Assembly: GCA_964500805.1 (NCBI GenBank)
Contig: CAZCQH010000033.1
Location: 1-64,000, forward strand
From: Ga0077555 sp964500805
GTDB lineage: Bacteria > Pseudomonadota > Alphaproteobacteria > Rhizobiales > Hyphomicrobiaceae
Direction of reading: 5' to 3'
DNA: 64,000 nt
Position 1 is the stretch's first letter. Every line of letters begins with the position of its first letter. A program made the translations under genes and the position numbers. The notes below the pieces were generated by a model, which was not told the DNA's origin, searched no databases, and saw only the letters and a list, made by a program, of their open reading frames with translations. Below, piece by piece: positions 51,882 to 60,378 of the stretch.

Positions 51882-53021
51882 CTACACCGGTGCCAGCGCT
51901 TTCAAAAGCGTCGCTGCGATGTCACGATAGGCCCGCGCTCCCGCGCTTTCAGGCTCCGCAATCACTACCGGCAGCCCCGCATCCGAGCGCTCGCGAATTG
52001 CCGGCTCGAGCGGTACCTCACCGAGAAAGGGCGCGCCGAGCTTCTCTGCTTCCGCCTTCGCTCCGCCGTTGCCAAAGATGTAATGTCGCTTTGCGCAGTC
52101 GTTGCAGACGAAGTAGCTCATGTTCTCAATGAGCCCCAGTATCGGCACGCCGACGTCGCGGAACATGGCCACGCCCCGCCGGGCATCGATCAACGCCAGA
52201 TCTTGCGGCGTCGAGACGATCACGGCGCCGGTCAACGGCGCCTGCTGCGCCAGCGACAGTTGCGCATCGCCCGTGCCCGGTGGCATGTCGACCACCAGCA
52301 CATCAAGCTCGCCCCACGCCACGTCACGCAGCATCTGCGTAATCGCCGACGCGACCATCGGGCCGCGCCAGATCATGGCCTTGCCCGCGTCGACCAGAAA
52401 CCCGATCGACATGACTTTCACGCCAAAACTCTCGAGTGGCGCCAGCGTGCGTCCGTCCACGATTTTCGGCTGACCCCGCAGCGCGAAAAGCTTCGGCATC
52501 GATGGCCCGTAGACGTCGGCATCGAGCACCCCTACTTTCAAAGGCCGCCCGGCGCCAGCACCTTGCGACAGTGCAAGCGCGAGATTGCAGGCCGTCGTCG
52601 ACTTCCCGACCCCTCCTTTGCCCGACGCCACTGCGATGAGCTTCTTCACGCGCGAAAGGTTTGGGAACACCTTAGACGCGCGCGGTGCGGCTCCAGCAGT
52701 TCCCGCCGCTGCGGTTGCCGGGGCCGCAGACGGCGGCGTTGCAGGTTTGGCGGCAGGCCCTGGCGCACCGCCGATGCGCTCGCTGGTCAGCGCCACCAGC
52801 ACGCTGGTCACACCGGGGATCGCTGCCACTGCGCGCTCAGCCGCCTGCCGAGCTGCCTCGAAGCCGCGTGCTTCGGTCGGCGCTACGGAAATCGAGAAGT
52901 GCACGCGCCCTTCGCGGATTGCAATGTCGGACAGTCGTCCGCTGTCGGTCAGCGCACCACCGCCGGGCGGCGTCTCGATCGCACTCAGCGCCAGCAGCAC
53001 GGCGTCACGCGTCACGGACAT
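51882..53021 (-). CDS. apbC: Iron-sulfur cluster carrier ApbC (Mrp/NBP35 family)
   Basis: This 379-residue protein has an N-terminal domain of the DUF59/FSCA type (residues 1-85), an Ala/Pro-rich linker, and a Mrp ATPase domain. Walker A is ASGKGGVGKST, the switch regions are LDADVYGPSMPK and DMPPGTGDAQL, and a CxxC in YFVCNDCAKR is the likely Fe-S ligand pair. It carries Fe-S clusters for apo-proteins. The adjacent formate dehydrogenase cluster, rich in Fe-S centres, could use it. The ATG at 53021 is chosen from a GGAG site. The same-strand gene behind it belongs to the FDH operon. Confidence 0.92.
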   Translation of the reverse strand: MSVTRDAVLLALSAIETPPGGGALTDSGRLSDIAIREGRVHFSISVAPTEARGFEAARQAAERAVAAIPGVTSVLVALTSERIGGAPGPAAKPATPPSAAPATAAAGTAGAAPRASKVFPNLSRVKKLIAVASGKGGVGKSTTACNLALALSQGAGAGRPLKVGVLDADVYGPSMPKLFALRGQPKIVDGRTLAPLESFGVKVMSIGFLVDAGKAMIWRGPMVASAITQMLRDVAWGELDVLVVDMPPGTGDAQLSLAQQAPLTGAVIVSTPQDLALIDARRGVAMFRDVGVPILGLIENMSYFVCNDCAKRHYIFGNGGAKAEAEKLGAPFLGEVPLEPAIRERSDAGLPVVIAEPESAGARAYRDIAATLLKALAPV

Positions 53022-53118
53022 CGATCGCTCCGCTTCATCATCGCGATGGCCGATCTCTGAACAACGACGGCGGGCCCCAACTGGCGACCCGCCGCGCGAC
53101 ATGCATTCTGGCTGCGCG

Positions 53119-53280
53119 TCAGCTCTTAGGCTGTCCGCCGCGAAGTTTCGGCTCCGGATCAGGCCGCGCGCCCGAACCCACGAACGAAGCGTCGACGGTA
53201 CGCTGGTAGGTATCGAGCACGAACGATGCCCCGACGCCAATCCCGATCACGGCGAGAACAGCAAAGAGAAAGGCTTTCAT
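53119..53280 (-). CDS. Small single-pass membrane protein of the FDH operon
   Basis: This 53-residue protein begins MKAFLFAVLAVIGIGVGASF, a membrane helix, and ends PKLRGGQPKS. A GGGAGG site lies just before the ATG. It is 14 bases after the gamma subunit gene, so it belongs to the FDH operon. Small single-helix proteins often stabilise respiratory complexes, but no function is known here. Confidence 0.72.
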   Translation of the reverse strand: MKAFLFAVLAVIGIGVGASFVLDTYQRTVDASFVGSGARPDPEPKLRGGQPKS

Positions 53281-53294
53281 CGTGTTCCTCCCGA

Positions 53295-54302
53295 TCATTC
53301 GGCCGGGGCGGCACGGCCGCCCGATCCTGATGACAACTTCTCAGCCCAAACCGAATGGTGCTCCCGCGCCCAATTCAGATCGACTTCGCCCGTTCCCATG
53401 GCCGAGAACGCGCCTTCCATGCCGAGCGAACCAATGTAGATGTGCCCAAGAATGACCGCGATCAGCAGCACCGACAACAGTCCGTGCACCATTGCTGCGA
53501 ACTGCATGCCTGCAAGATCCGCGAATTGGAACGGGAACATCAGCAGGTAGCCCGACCACGATATTCCCGCGCCACCCAGGATCACCGCCCAGAAGATCAG
53601 CTTTTGGCCGAAATTGAATCGGCCCGCCGGCGGGTGCGTTTTGCCGAGAATGCCGCCGCCTTTCGCCAGCCAGACGAAGTCGCGCGGATGCGGGAAGTTG
53701 TCCTTGACCCACAGCACGAACATCAAAATGAGCCCCAGCGCAAAAGCGAAGCTCACATAGTTGTGCACCATCTTGCCGAGCATCGACAGGTTCGTGAACG
53801 CCGACGCTCCGATCAAGGGCAGCAGCAGGCTCTTTCCGAACGTCAAGTTCAGGCCGGTTAGTCCCAGCAGGATAAATGACACCGCCGTCAACCAGTGCGC
53901 GAACCGGTCCAGCCCACCGAAACGCGTTACCATTTTTCCCGACCAGCCGCTCGCAATCCGAATTCGCCCTTTGATGGCAAAGAACAACGCCAGCAACGCC
54001 AGCGTACCGAGGATTGCAGCAGTCCCCACTGTACGCAGCGTGCCCTGATGGAATGCGCGCCAATCCTGGTTGCCAGGTACGATCAACTGCGCTGACCGCT
54101 GATCGGGAATTGTAACCCGTCCGCTGATGCTTCCGCCTTGCGCCTGCCGCAAGGCGTCGAGCAATTGCTGTTCCTTCACGGAGCTTTCGGTCGGGTTGAC
54201 CTTCGCTGGCTGCTGGGCGCTCAATGGGACTGCAAAGACAGCAAGTGCGAACACTGCTGCGATCACGCTCAGCCACTGCGTTTTTCTCTTCATGATGGCC
54301 AT
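53295..54302 (-). CDS. Formate dehydrogenase gamma subunit (cytochrome b)
   Basis: This 335-residue cytochrome b subunit starts with a signal sequence (residues 4-29, SAQQ). It then has four main membrane helices with likely heme-ligating His in RFAHWLTAVSFILLGLTG, KMVHNYVSFAFALG, AAMVHGLLSVLL and GHIYIGSLGM. It carries electrons from the beta subunit to the quinone pool. I used ATG at 54302, preceded by GGAGGAG. MKRKTQ at 54293 is an alternative. It is 123 bases downstream of the beta gene and 14 bases before a small membrane protein. Confidence 0.9.
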   Translation of the reverse strand: MAIMKRKTQWLSVIAAVFALAVFAVPLSAQQPAKVNPTESSVKEQQLLDALRQAQGGSISGRVTIPDQRSAQLIVPGNQDWRAFHQGTLRTVGTAAILGTLALLALFFAIKGRIRIASGWSGKMVTRFGGLDRFAHWLTAVSFILLGLTGLNLTFGKSLLLPLIGASAFTNLSMLGKMVHNYVSFAFALGLILMFVLWVKDNFPHPRDFVWLAKGGGILGKTHPPAGRFNFGQKLIFWAVILGGAGISWSGYLLMFPFQFADLAGMQFAAMVHGLLSVLLIAVILGHIYIGSLGMEGAFSAMGTGEVDLNWAREHHSVWAEKLSSGSGGRAAPAE

Positions 54303-54425
54303 GGTGTCGACTCTCCTCCGCGCCCATTCCCGGTCATGCGTGCGCAGCTGCGTTCCGCTCCGCTCATTTTCCGTGCACGACCTGAGGCCAGCCCAATTCC
54401 GCACCTTCTCGTGGCTGATCCCGCC

Positions 54426-55022
54426 TCAGGTCGAGATGCTTTCCTTGTATGCCGTCTGCCAGCCCCAGGCGCCGGAGCCGTAGCCACGTTTGGTGACCCG
54501 CTCCTTGTAAATCTGCGCGATGATCTCGCCGTCGCCAGCGAGGAGCGCCTTCGTCGAGCACATTTCAGCACAGAGCGGCAGCTTGCCTTCCGCGAGACGG
54601 TTAGTGCCATAAGAGGCGAACTCGATCTCCGTGCTGTCCGCCTCAGGTCCGCCCGCGCAATAGGTGCATTTGTCCATCTTGCCGCGGGAGCCAAAGTTTG
54701 CCGTCCGCGGGTACTGCGGCGCGCCGAACGGGCAGGCGTAAAAGCAGTAACCGCACCCGATGCAGAGCTCCTTCGAATGCAGGACCACCGCATCCTCGGT
54801 CGTGTAGAAGCAGCTCACAGGGCACACAGCCGCGCAGGGCGCATCCGTGCAGTGCATGCATGCCATCGAAACTGATCGCTCGCCGGGCTTGCCGTCGTTG
54901 ATCGTGACGACACGGCGGCGATTGATGCCCCACGGCACCTCGTGCTCGTTCTTGCAAGCGGTGACACAAGCGTTGCACTCGATGCAGCGATCGGCGTCGC
55001 AGAGAAATTTCAGTCTGGCCAT
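54426..55022 (-). CDS. Formate dehydrogenase beta subunit (4Fe-4S)
   Basis: This 198-residue protein holds four [4Fe-4S] clusters. It has Cys sets CIECNACVTACKNEH, CMHCTDAPCAAVCPVSCF and CIGCGYCFYACPF, and a later CTYC and CAEMC pair. It is shorter than the ~290-residue beta subunit of FDH-N, and it lacks the C-terminal membrane helix, so anchoring probably depends on the gamma subunit. It is 11 bases after the alpha gene. It relays electrons from the molybdopterin subunit to the cytochrome b subunit. Confidence 0.93.
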   Translation of the reverse strand: MARLKFLCDADRCIECNACVTACKNEHEVPWGINRRRVVTINDGKPGERSVSMACMHCTDAPCAAVCPVSCFYTTEDAVVLHSKELCIGCGYCFYACPFGAPQYPRTANFGSRGKMDKCTYCAGGPEADSTEIEFASYGTNRLAEGKLPLCAEMCSTKALLAGDGEIIAQIYKERVTKRGYGSGAWGWQTAYKESIST

Positions 55023-55033
55023 TGGTTTTCTCC

Positions 55034-58030
55034 TCACGCTGCCTTGATTTGGCAAAGCGTGACTTTGCCCTCGTGCATCGCTGTGACTGGATCGAAGCCG
55101 TATGTCGTGACCGTGTTCACGCTCTCGCCGAGCACGATCGGATCGGTCCCTTTCGGATAGTTCTTGCGCTGGTCCTCGCCCTGGTACCAGCCGCCGAAGT
55201 GGAACGGCATCCAAGCGACGCCCTTGCCGACCCGCTCCGTCACCAGTGCCTTGACCCTGACCTTCGAGCCCGACTCCGGCCCTGTCACCCAGACCCAGCT
55301 GCCGTCGGCAATTCCTCGGCTCTGGGCATCGGCAGGATTGATCTCGACGAACATGTCCTGCTGCAATTCCGCCAGCCACTTGTTGGACCGCGTCTCCTCG
55401 CCGCCACCTTCGTACTCGACGAGACGGCCCGACGACAGGATGATCGGGAACTCCTTGGCGATACCCTTGTCGACCGCCGTCTTCTGCACGGTGAAGCCGA
55501 TGTTCGGCACCCGGAACTGCTTGAAGTCGGGCCGTGTCGGGAACTTTGCAACGAGATCGACGCGCGGGCTGTAGATCGGCTCGCGATGCACCGGAACCGG
55601 ATCAGGCAGATCCCACGCATTGACGCGTGCCTTGGAGTTTCCGTAGGGAGCGCAACCGTGCGCGATCGCGACACGCTGAATGCCGCCCGACAAATCGATC
55701 GCCCAGGATACACCGTCGATGTTGTTGCCGCCGATCTTCTCGATAACACTCAGCTCTTCGGCGGTGAGGTCCTTGTCCCAGCCGAGCTTCTTCAGGACCG
55801 CCATCGTGAACTCGGGATAGCCGTCCTTCAGCTCGCTGTCCTTGGAGAACGATCCTTCTGCGAGCATGTTGAACGAGGTCTCCTTCTCGACCTCCTTGCC
55901 CTCGGCGTCCTTCTCCTTGGTCTTGATCACACGCTGCGTTCCGAACCGCGCGCGGAATGTGCCGCCACCGTCCTTCACAGCAAGATTGGTGTTGTAGAGG
56001 ATCGGCGATCCCGGATGCTTCATCTCCGGTTTGCCCCAGCACGGCCAAGGCAAACCATAGTAGTCCCCCGCAATCTCTGCGGGAGCATTCGGCAATGCCC
56101 TCAGCGTCACGATGTCGAACTTGTCCTGGTTCTTCATGTGCGCCTTGAGGCGTTCTGGCGACTGGCCGCAGTAGCCGGTCGAGAACCCACCTCTATTGAT
56201 CTCGCGCAGGATCGACTCGGCTTCCGGCTCGTCGCCGAACTTGCCCTTCACGAGCTTGATGTTCTTGAACATCTTGTCTGCGTAGCCGAGGCGTTTCGCG
56301 AGCTCGTATATCGCCCAGTAATCGGACGCGGACTCGAAAATAGGCTCGACGACCTTCTCGCCCCACTGGAGCGAACGGTTGGACGCCGTGCGCGACCCAT
56401 CACACTCCATGCTTGTGCATATGGGCAGCAGATAGGTGCCTTCCTTGCGCCCTCCGAGCGAGACGAAATTCGTCGGATGCGGGTCGGCCACGACCAGCAG
56501 GTCCAGCTTGGCGAGGCCTTTCACCATTTCCGGCATCCGCGGCACCGTATTGCCGCCGTGACCGAAGATGATCGCCGCCTTCAGATTGTCGCGCTGATCG
56601 ACCTGATCTTTCGGCAACGACACCGCATCGAACCATCGCGTCGACGGGATCCCGGGCATTGTCCGGTAGTTGATCTTGGTGTTGTTGGGTCCGTCCTTCT
56701 TGTCGAAGCGACTATCGAGCCACTCGAAATCGACTTCCCACACGCGCGCCCAGTGACGCCAGGCCGGATCGGCAAGCCCGTAGTAAAGCGGCAGCGTGAT
56801 CACATCCAAGCCGAGATCGGTCGCGCCCTGCACGTTGGTGTGGCCGCGGAAGATGTTGGCGCCAGTCCCGGGGGCGCCGACATTGCCTGTTGCCAACAGC
56901 AGCGTGCAGTAAGCGCGCACGTTCGCCGTGCCGACCGTGTGCTGGGTTGCTCCCATGCACCAGATCAGTGTCGAAGGCCGCTGCTTGGCAAACATCTCGG
57001 CGACACGCTTCAGCTGCTCGCCTGGAACGCCGGTCACGTCCTCGACGGTCTTCGGATCCCACTTCTTCACCTCGGCGCGGACGTCGTCCATGCCGTAGAC
57101 GCGCTGCTGAATGAACGCCTTGTCCTCCCAGCCGTTCTCGAAGATGTGCCACAGCATGCCCCAGATCACCGGAATGTCGGTGCCCGAACGGATGCGCACA
57201 TACTCCGTCGCATGGGCCGCGGTGCGCGTCATGCGCGGATCGATGACGATCAGGTTGGCGCGATTGATCTCCTTCCCAGTCAGCACATGCTGAAGTGAAA
57301 CCGGGTGCGCCTCCGCCGGATTGCCTCCCATGATGATCATGGTCTTGGAATTGCGGATGTCGTTGTAGGAGTTCGTCTGGGCGCCGTAGCCCCAGGTATT
57401 TGCGACGCCCGCCACCGTCGTCGAATGGCAAATGCGCGCTTGATGGTCGACCGAGTTCGTGCCCCAGAACGCCGCCATCTTGCGATAAAGATACGATCCT
57501 TCGTTGGTGAACTTAGCCGAGCCAAGCCACCACACCGACTCGGGCCCCGACTTCTCTCGAATCTCCAGCATCTTCTTCGCGATTTCGTCGAGAGCCTGGG
57601 TCCAGGAAATCTTCTGATACTCGCCGTTGACGAGCTTCATCGGATACTTCAGGCGGCGATCACCCATCACGATCTCGCGAATTGCGGCACCTTTGGCGCA
57701 ATGCGTGCCGCGGTTGATTGGCGAGTCCCAGGCCGGCTCCTGTCCGGTCCACACGCCGTTCTGCACTTCGGCCTTGACCGTGCAGCCGACCGAGCAGTGG
57801 GTGCAGACGTTGGTTTTCACGACGATCGGCACGCCCGGTTTTGGGCTCGTGCCGGCGGCAGCTTTCGCTTTCTGCACACTGGTGATGCTCAATGTTCCGA
57901 GCCCGGTGAGCCCACCGGCCGTCAACCCCGATCGCGCAAGGAAGGTGCGGCGATCGAGCGATTTGGGAGCGCCCACTGCGGGAGCAAGCGTCGTGCGGCG
58001 GGCACGTTTTTCTTGGCGTTTGATCAGCAC
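55034..58030 (-). CDS. Formate dehydrogenase alpha subunit (molybdopterin, Cys form)
   Basis: This 998-residue molybdopterin oxidoreductase has a Tat signal (DRRTFLARSGL) and a [4Fe-4S] site CTHCSVGCTV plus a distal C in GTHCAKG. The active-site segment is ARICHSTTVAGVANTWG, where the residue equal to Sec in FDH-N is Cys201. The bis-MGD binding segments are IIMGGNPAEAHP and LIVIDPRMTRTAAHA. The catalytic His follows Cys201 directly. The length matches FDH-O/FDH-N alpha. It oxidises formate in the periplasm for respiration. The Tat pathway fits periplasmic location. The product is assembled with help from the TorD-type chaperone. Confidence 0.95.
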   Translation of the reverse strand: MLIKRQEKRARRTTLAPAVGAPKSLDRRTFLARSGLTAGGLTGLGTLSITSVQKAKAAAGTSPKPGVPIVVKTNVCTHCSVGCTVKAEVQNGVWTGQEPAWDSPINRGTHCAKGAAIREIVMGDRRLKYPMKLVNGEYQKISWTQALDEIAKKMLEIREKSGPESVWWLGSAKFTNEGSYLYRKMAAFWGTNSVDHQARICHSTTVAGVANTWGYGAQTNSYNDIRNSKTMIIMGGNPAEAHPVSLQHVLTGKEINRANLIVIDPRMTRTAAHATEYVRIRSGTDIPVIWGMLWHIFENGWEDKAFIQQRVYGMDDVRAEVKKWDPKTVEDVTGVPGEQLKRVAEMFAKQRPSTLIWCMGATQHTVGTANVRAYCTLLLATGNVGAPGTGANIFRGHTNVQGATDLGLDVITLPLYYGLADPAWRHWARVWEVDFEWLDSRFDKKDGPNNTKINYRTMPGIPSTRWFDAVSLPKDQVDQRDNLKAAIIFGHGGNTVPRMPEMVKGLAKLDLLVVADPHPTNFVSLGGRKEGTYLLPICTSMECDGSRTASNRSLQWGEKVVEPIFESASDYWAIYELAKRLGYADKMFKNIKLVKGKFGDEPEAESILREINRGGFSTGYCGQSPERLKAHMKNQDKFDIVTLRALPNAPAEIAGDYYGLPWPCWGKPEMKHPGSPILYNTNLAVKDGGGTFRARFGTQRVIKTKEKDAEGKEVEKETSFNMLAEGSFSKDSELKDGYPEFTMAVLKKLGWDKDLTAEELSVIEKIGGNNIDGVSWAIDLSGGIQRVAIAHGCAPYGNSKARVNAWDLPDPVPVHREPIYSPRVDLVAKFPTRPDFKQFRVPNIGFTVQKTAVDKGIAKEFPIILSSGRLVEYEGGGEETRSNKWLAELQQDMFVEINPADAQSRGIADGSWVWVTGPESGSKVRVKALVTERVGKGVAWMPFHFGGWYQGEDQRKNYPKGTDPIVLGESVNTVTTYGFDPVTAMHEGKVTLCQIKAA

Positions 58031-58045
58031 GATATGTCCTCCCGG

Positions 58046-58255
58046 TCAGTACCGGTTCGTCCGGTAATAGGCTTTGACGTGATCCGTCTCGCGGTAGCGC
58101 TTCTTGACGCGTTCAGCGGCAGATTCGGATGCCTGTGCGGCCGCCGTCGGCATCGTTGCTCCAGCCGCGGCAGCAGCGGTCCCGGCCGCTCCTTTGGCGA
58201 ATGCGGAGAGAAGTCCGCGGCGATCAACGCCAACCTTCTTTGCACTTTTTGTCAT
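58046..58255 (-). CDS. Small Tat-signal protein of the FDH operon
   Basis: This 69-residue protein consists of a Tat signal (VDRRGLLSAFAKGAAGTAAA) and a short charged tail ending ETDHVKAYYRTNRY. A GGGAGG site precedes the ATG. It lies 15 bases before the alpha subunit gene. Similar proteins often sit directly upstream of the alpha gene in Hyphomicrobiales. It may be co-exported with the alpha subunit, but no function is proven. Confidence 0.8.
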   Translation of the reverse strand: MTKSAKKVGVDRRGLLSAFAKGAAGTAAAAAGATMPTAAAQASESAAERVKKRYRETDHVKAYYRTNRY

Positions 58256-58322
58256 TTCGACCTCCCATTCACCGCTGATTGCTTTGCGGCTTTGCGTCTG
58301 ATGACTCGGACTCGAACTCGCA

Positions 58323-59045
58323 TTACACAGGCAGCTGCATCGCCTCACGCTCGATTGCGAGCCACGTACTCCCGTACGCAGCGACTGCCCGGTAGAATTT
58401 CGCCGACGGTGCCATCGCGATGTCGTCCATCAACCTGTGCGCCCAGGGCGCGATGTGCCGGGTGAAAATCGCGTCGGTTTCCTGCACACGATCGAGATCC
58501 GCCTGAGCAAGCATTCCTTGCAGCAATCCTGCCATCACCTCGAACAGTGTCCCGATGTGATCCTCTGGCTCGAACACATCGCTCCGGCGCTCGATTCCAA
58601 GTCGGTTCAGATCCGCTCGAATTTCAACGAGAGGACGCTCGTTGAGAAATCCAGTGAGATAGTACGATGCATACGGCAGCACCTCGCCGCGCCCAACCCC
58701 AATAAAGACATTGAAGTGCTCGCGGCCCGCAGTGTCGGCGTCCGTCAGGCGGGCAGCATCGGAGAGGGCGAGCTGAGCAAGTCCGAGCGAGGACGCATCG
58801 CCACGAAGGTTCGTCAAATCCGTCAACAATTGAAGCGAAGGAGCCCGGCTCAGCAGCGTAGAGAGCAACAGATAAGGGCGCGCGCGGGCTACAAGCAGGT
58901 CAATATCGTGCTCCGCGAGCCGAGCTTCCCGCTGTTTGCCATCATAAGCAACAGCCTCCCTCAAGGTGTCGCCCCCACGCAGAGCGTGCACTTCCTTCCT
59001 CCCACTCTCGAGATTCGCAACGAACCTCTCGAGTTCGCGCACCAT
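58323..59045 (-). CDS. TorD/DmsD-family chaperone
   Basis: This 240-residue all-helical protein has the TorD-family segments ARPYLLLSTLLSRAPSLQLL, LPYASYYLTGFLNERPLVEI and EPEDHIGTLFEVMAGLLQ. TorD-like proteins bind Tat-exported molybdoenzymes before cofactor loading and export. It is in the FDH operon, 67 bases before the small Tat protein gene. It is the expected partner of the alpha subunit. Confidence 0.9.
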   Translation of the reverse strand: MVRELERFVANLESGRKEVHALRGGDTLREAVAYDGKQREARLAEHDIDLLVARARPYLLLSTLLSRAPSLQLLTDLTNLRGDASSLGLAQLALSDAARLTDADTAGREHFNVFIGVGRGEVLPYASYYLTGFLNERPLVEIRADLNRLGIERRSDVFEPEDHIGTLFEVMAGLLQGMLAQADLDRVQETDAIFTRHIAPWAHRLMDDIAMAPSAKFYRAVAAYGSTWLAIEREAMQLPV

Positions 59046-59193
59046 GCGCGAGTTCGGCGCAACGCCGATCAGGACAAGTAGAATGGTTACGGAGTCTTCG
59101 TGTACTTGCCCAAATTTTTAGCAGCGTACCGAGTGCTCGGCAAGTTAGCCTAAATGATAATCCAAGGCCCTGATACGCGCTGCCAATGCCAGA

Positions 59194-59844
59194 TCAGATA
59201 GGAAGTGCTCCACCGTGCCGTCTGCGAGCCACGCGCCCACAGTCTTCAGGCTGGCCTTTGTGCAACGCACCGTCTTCCGAACTCTCCCCGCTCGGCCACT
59301 CCGACTCAGCTAGATCGAGATCTGCGGGCGAACTTTCGAGTTGTTGCTGCGCTCCGGCTCCAACCTGCTCTTTGGACTGCTCTGATGTCGCTCGATCAGA
59401 CACCGCTACAGCCGGCAAATCCCCAGCTGAGTCATCAGATTGAGCCGCCCCAATTGCTTGCGCGAGTAACGCCTCGAGATCCACCCCAGCCGGTAACTCC
59501 CCGAAGCCAGGCACACCGTCGACCGCGTTCCAATCGAACTGATTCTCCGCGACCTCGACGAAATCTCGAATGGCCGGATCGAGGCTCCAAATTTTTCGCA
59601 GTGCAAGGCGTTTCAACTCCTCTGGTACGCCCTGCTGAAGAAACCCGGTGATGTCGCTTGTCGGAAGGAGATCTTCGATATCTGGCAGTGTCGAGGGATC
59701 GACAAGCACCGCGTTTCGAGCACCTTCTACTTTGGTCGAAGGAGCCCCATCTGTTGTCTTTGACGGTTGCGCCTCCGCGTTCTTGGTTCGCTTCAACCGG
59801 GACCAGCGCGAGGCAAATGCTTCTTCCCGCTCCTTGGTGCTCAT
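59194..59844 (-). CDS. DUF3306 family protein
   Basis: This 216-residue protein matches DUF3306, a family almost always found in formate dehydrogenase clusters. Its core is EEAFASRWSRLKR at the N-terminus and LLPTSDITGFLQQGVPEELK, then ALRKIWSLDPAIRDFVEVAE. The C-terminus is disordered and rich in Ser/Glu/Ala. The ATG at 59844 overlaps the DUF3305 stop by four bases. Its role in FDH biogenesis is inferred from context. Confidence 0.9.
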   Translation of the reverse strand: MSTKEREEAFASRWSRLKRTKNAEAQPSKTTDGAPSTKVEGARNAVLVDPSTLPDIEDLLPTSDITGFLQQGVPEELKRLALRKIWSLDPAIRDFVEVAENQFDWNAVDGVPGFGELPAGVDLEALLAQAIGAAQSDDSAGDLPAVAVSDRATSEQSKEQVGAGAQQQLESSPADLDLAESEWPSGESSEDGALHKGQPEDCGRVARRRHGGALPI

Positions 59845-60374
59845 CGCTTGATTCCCGGCTGTTGGTGCGAAGGTCGCGCCGCCTCGGCTTGGCGCCCGTT
59901 TCGCCAATTCACCGCGGGGTCTTGGTTATCACGGCGACGTTTGATAACCGGGCGCTCGACGTGGTGCTCGGCAAAAAACTTAGCAATGGCATGTGCGAGT
60001 TCATGCGGCATGACAATGGTTTCGACAACGTTGCCGCCGGCTTCGGTATTTGCCTCGCCCTCTGCCGGATCGGCAGTTACGGTGACAATCTCCACCGGAG
60101 GCTCGGGTCCATCGGGACGCATGACGATCCAGAGCTTCGGCTCTCCCGACTGCAGATTGTCACGATAGTTGGCTGTCTCCGTCGAATAGAGATGCACGTC
60201 GTAGGCACCAGCATAAAAACGCGCGGAGGAACCGGAGGTCCCCAACGAAGTCCAAGCATCGGTTTCTGGCGGCGTCGCGAAAACCGAGCTCGGGCGCCAT
60301 TGAAACCCGCCCCACGGGCCGCTCAGCGTGATCCGCTCGAGAACGAGGCCGATTGTGTGCTTCTCTTCAATCAT
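59841..60374 (-). CDS. DUF3305 family protein
   Basis: This 177-residue protein belongs to DUF3305, a partner of DUF3306 in FDH clusters. Its N-terminal segment IGLVLERITLSGPWGGFQWR and the later YDVHLYSTETANYRDNLQS mark the family. A C-terminal charged tail follows. It overlaps DUF3306 by four bases and is four bases downstream of the DUF6352 gene. Function unknown, probably FDH maturation. Confidence 0.9.
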   Translation of the reverse strand: MIEEKHTIGLVLERITLSGPWGGFQWRPSSVFATPPETDAWTSLGTSGSSARFYAGAYDVHLYSTETANYRDNLQSGEPKLWIVMRPDGPEPPVEIVTVTADPAEGEANTEAGGNVVETIVMPHELAHAIAKFFAEHHVERPVIKRRRDNQDPAVNWRNGRQAEAARPSHQQPGIKR

Positions 60375-60378
60375 TGGC

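Noticed and set aside
55022..57298. 758-codon plus-strand frame over the FDH alpha gene
   Set aside because: It lies antisense to the molybdopterin alpha subunit and shows no family resemblance.
55034..58030. Selenocysteine in the FDH alpha subunit
   Set aside because: The frame has no internal TGA, and the active-site position is TGC, coding Cys201.
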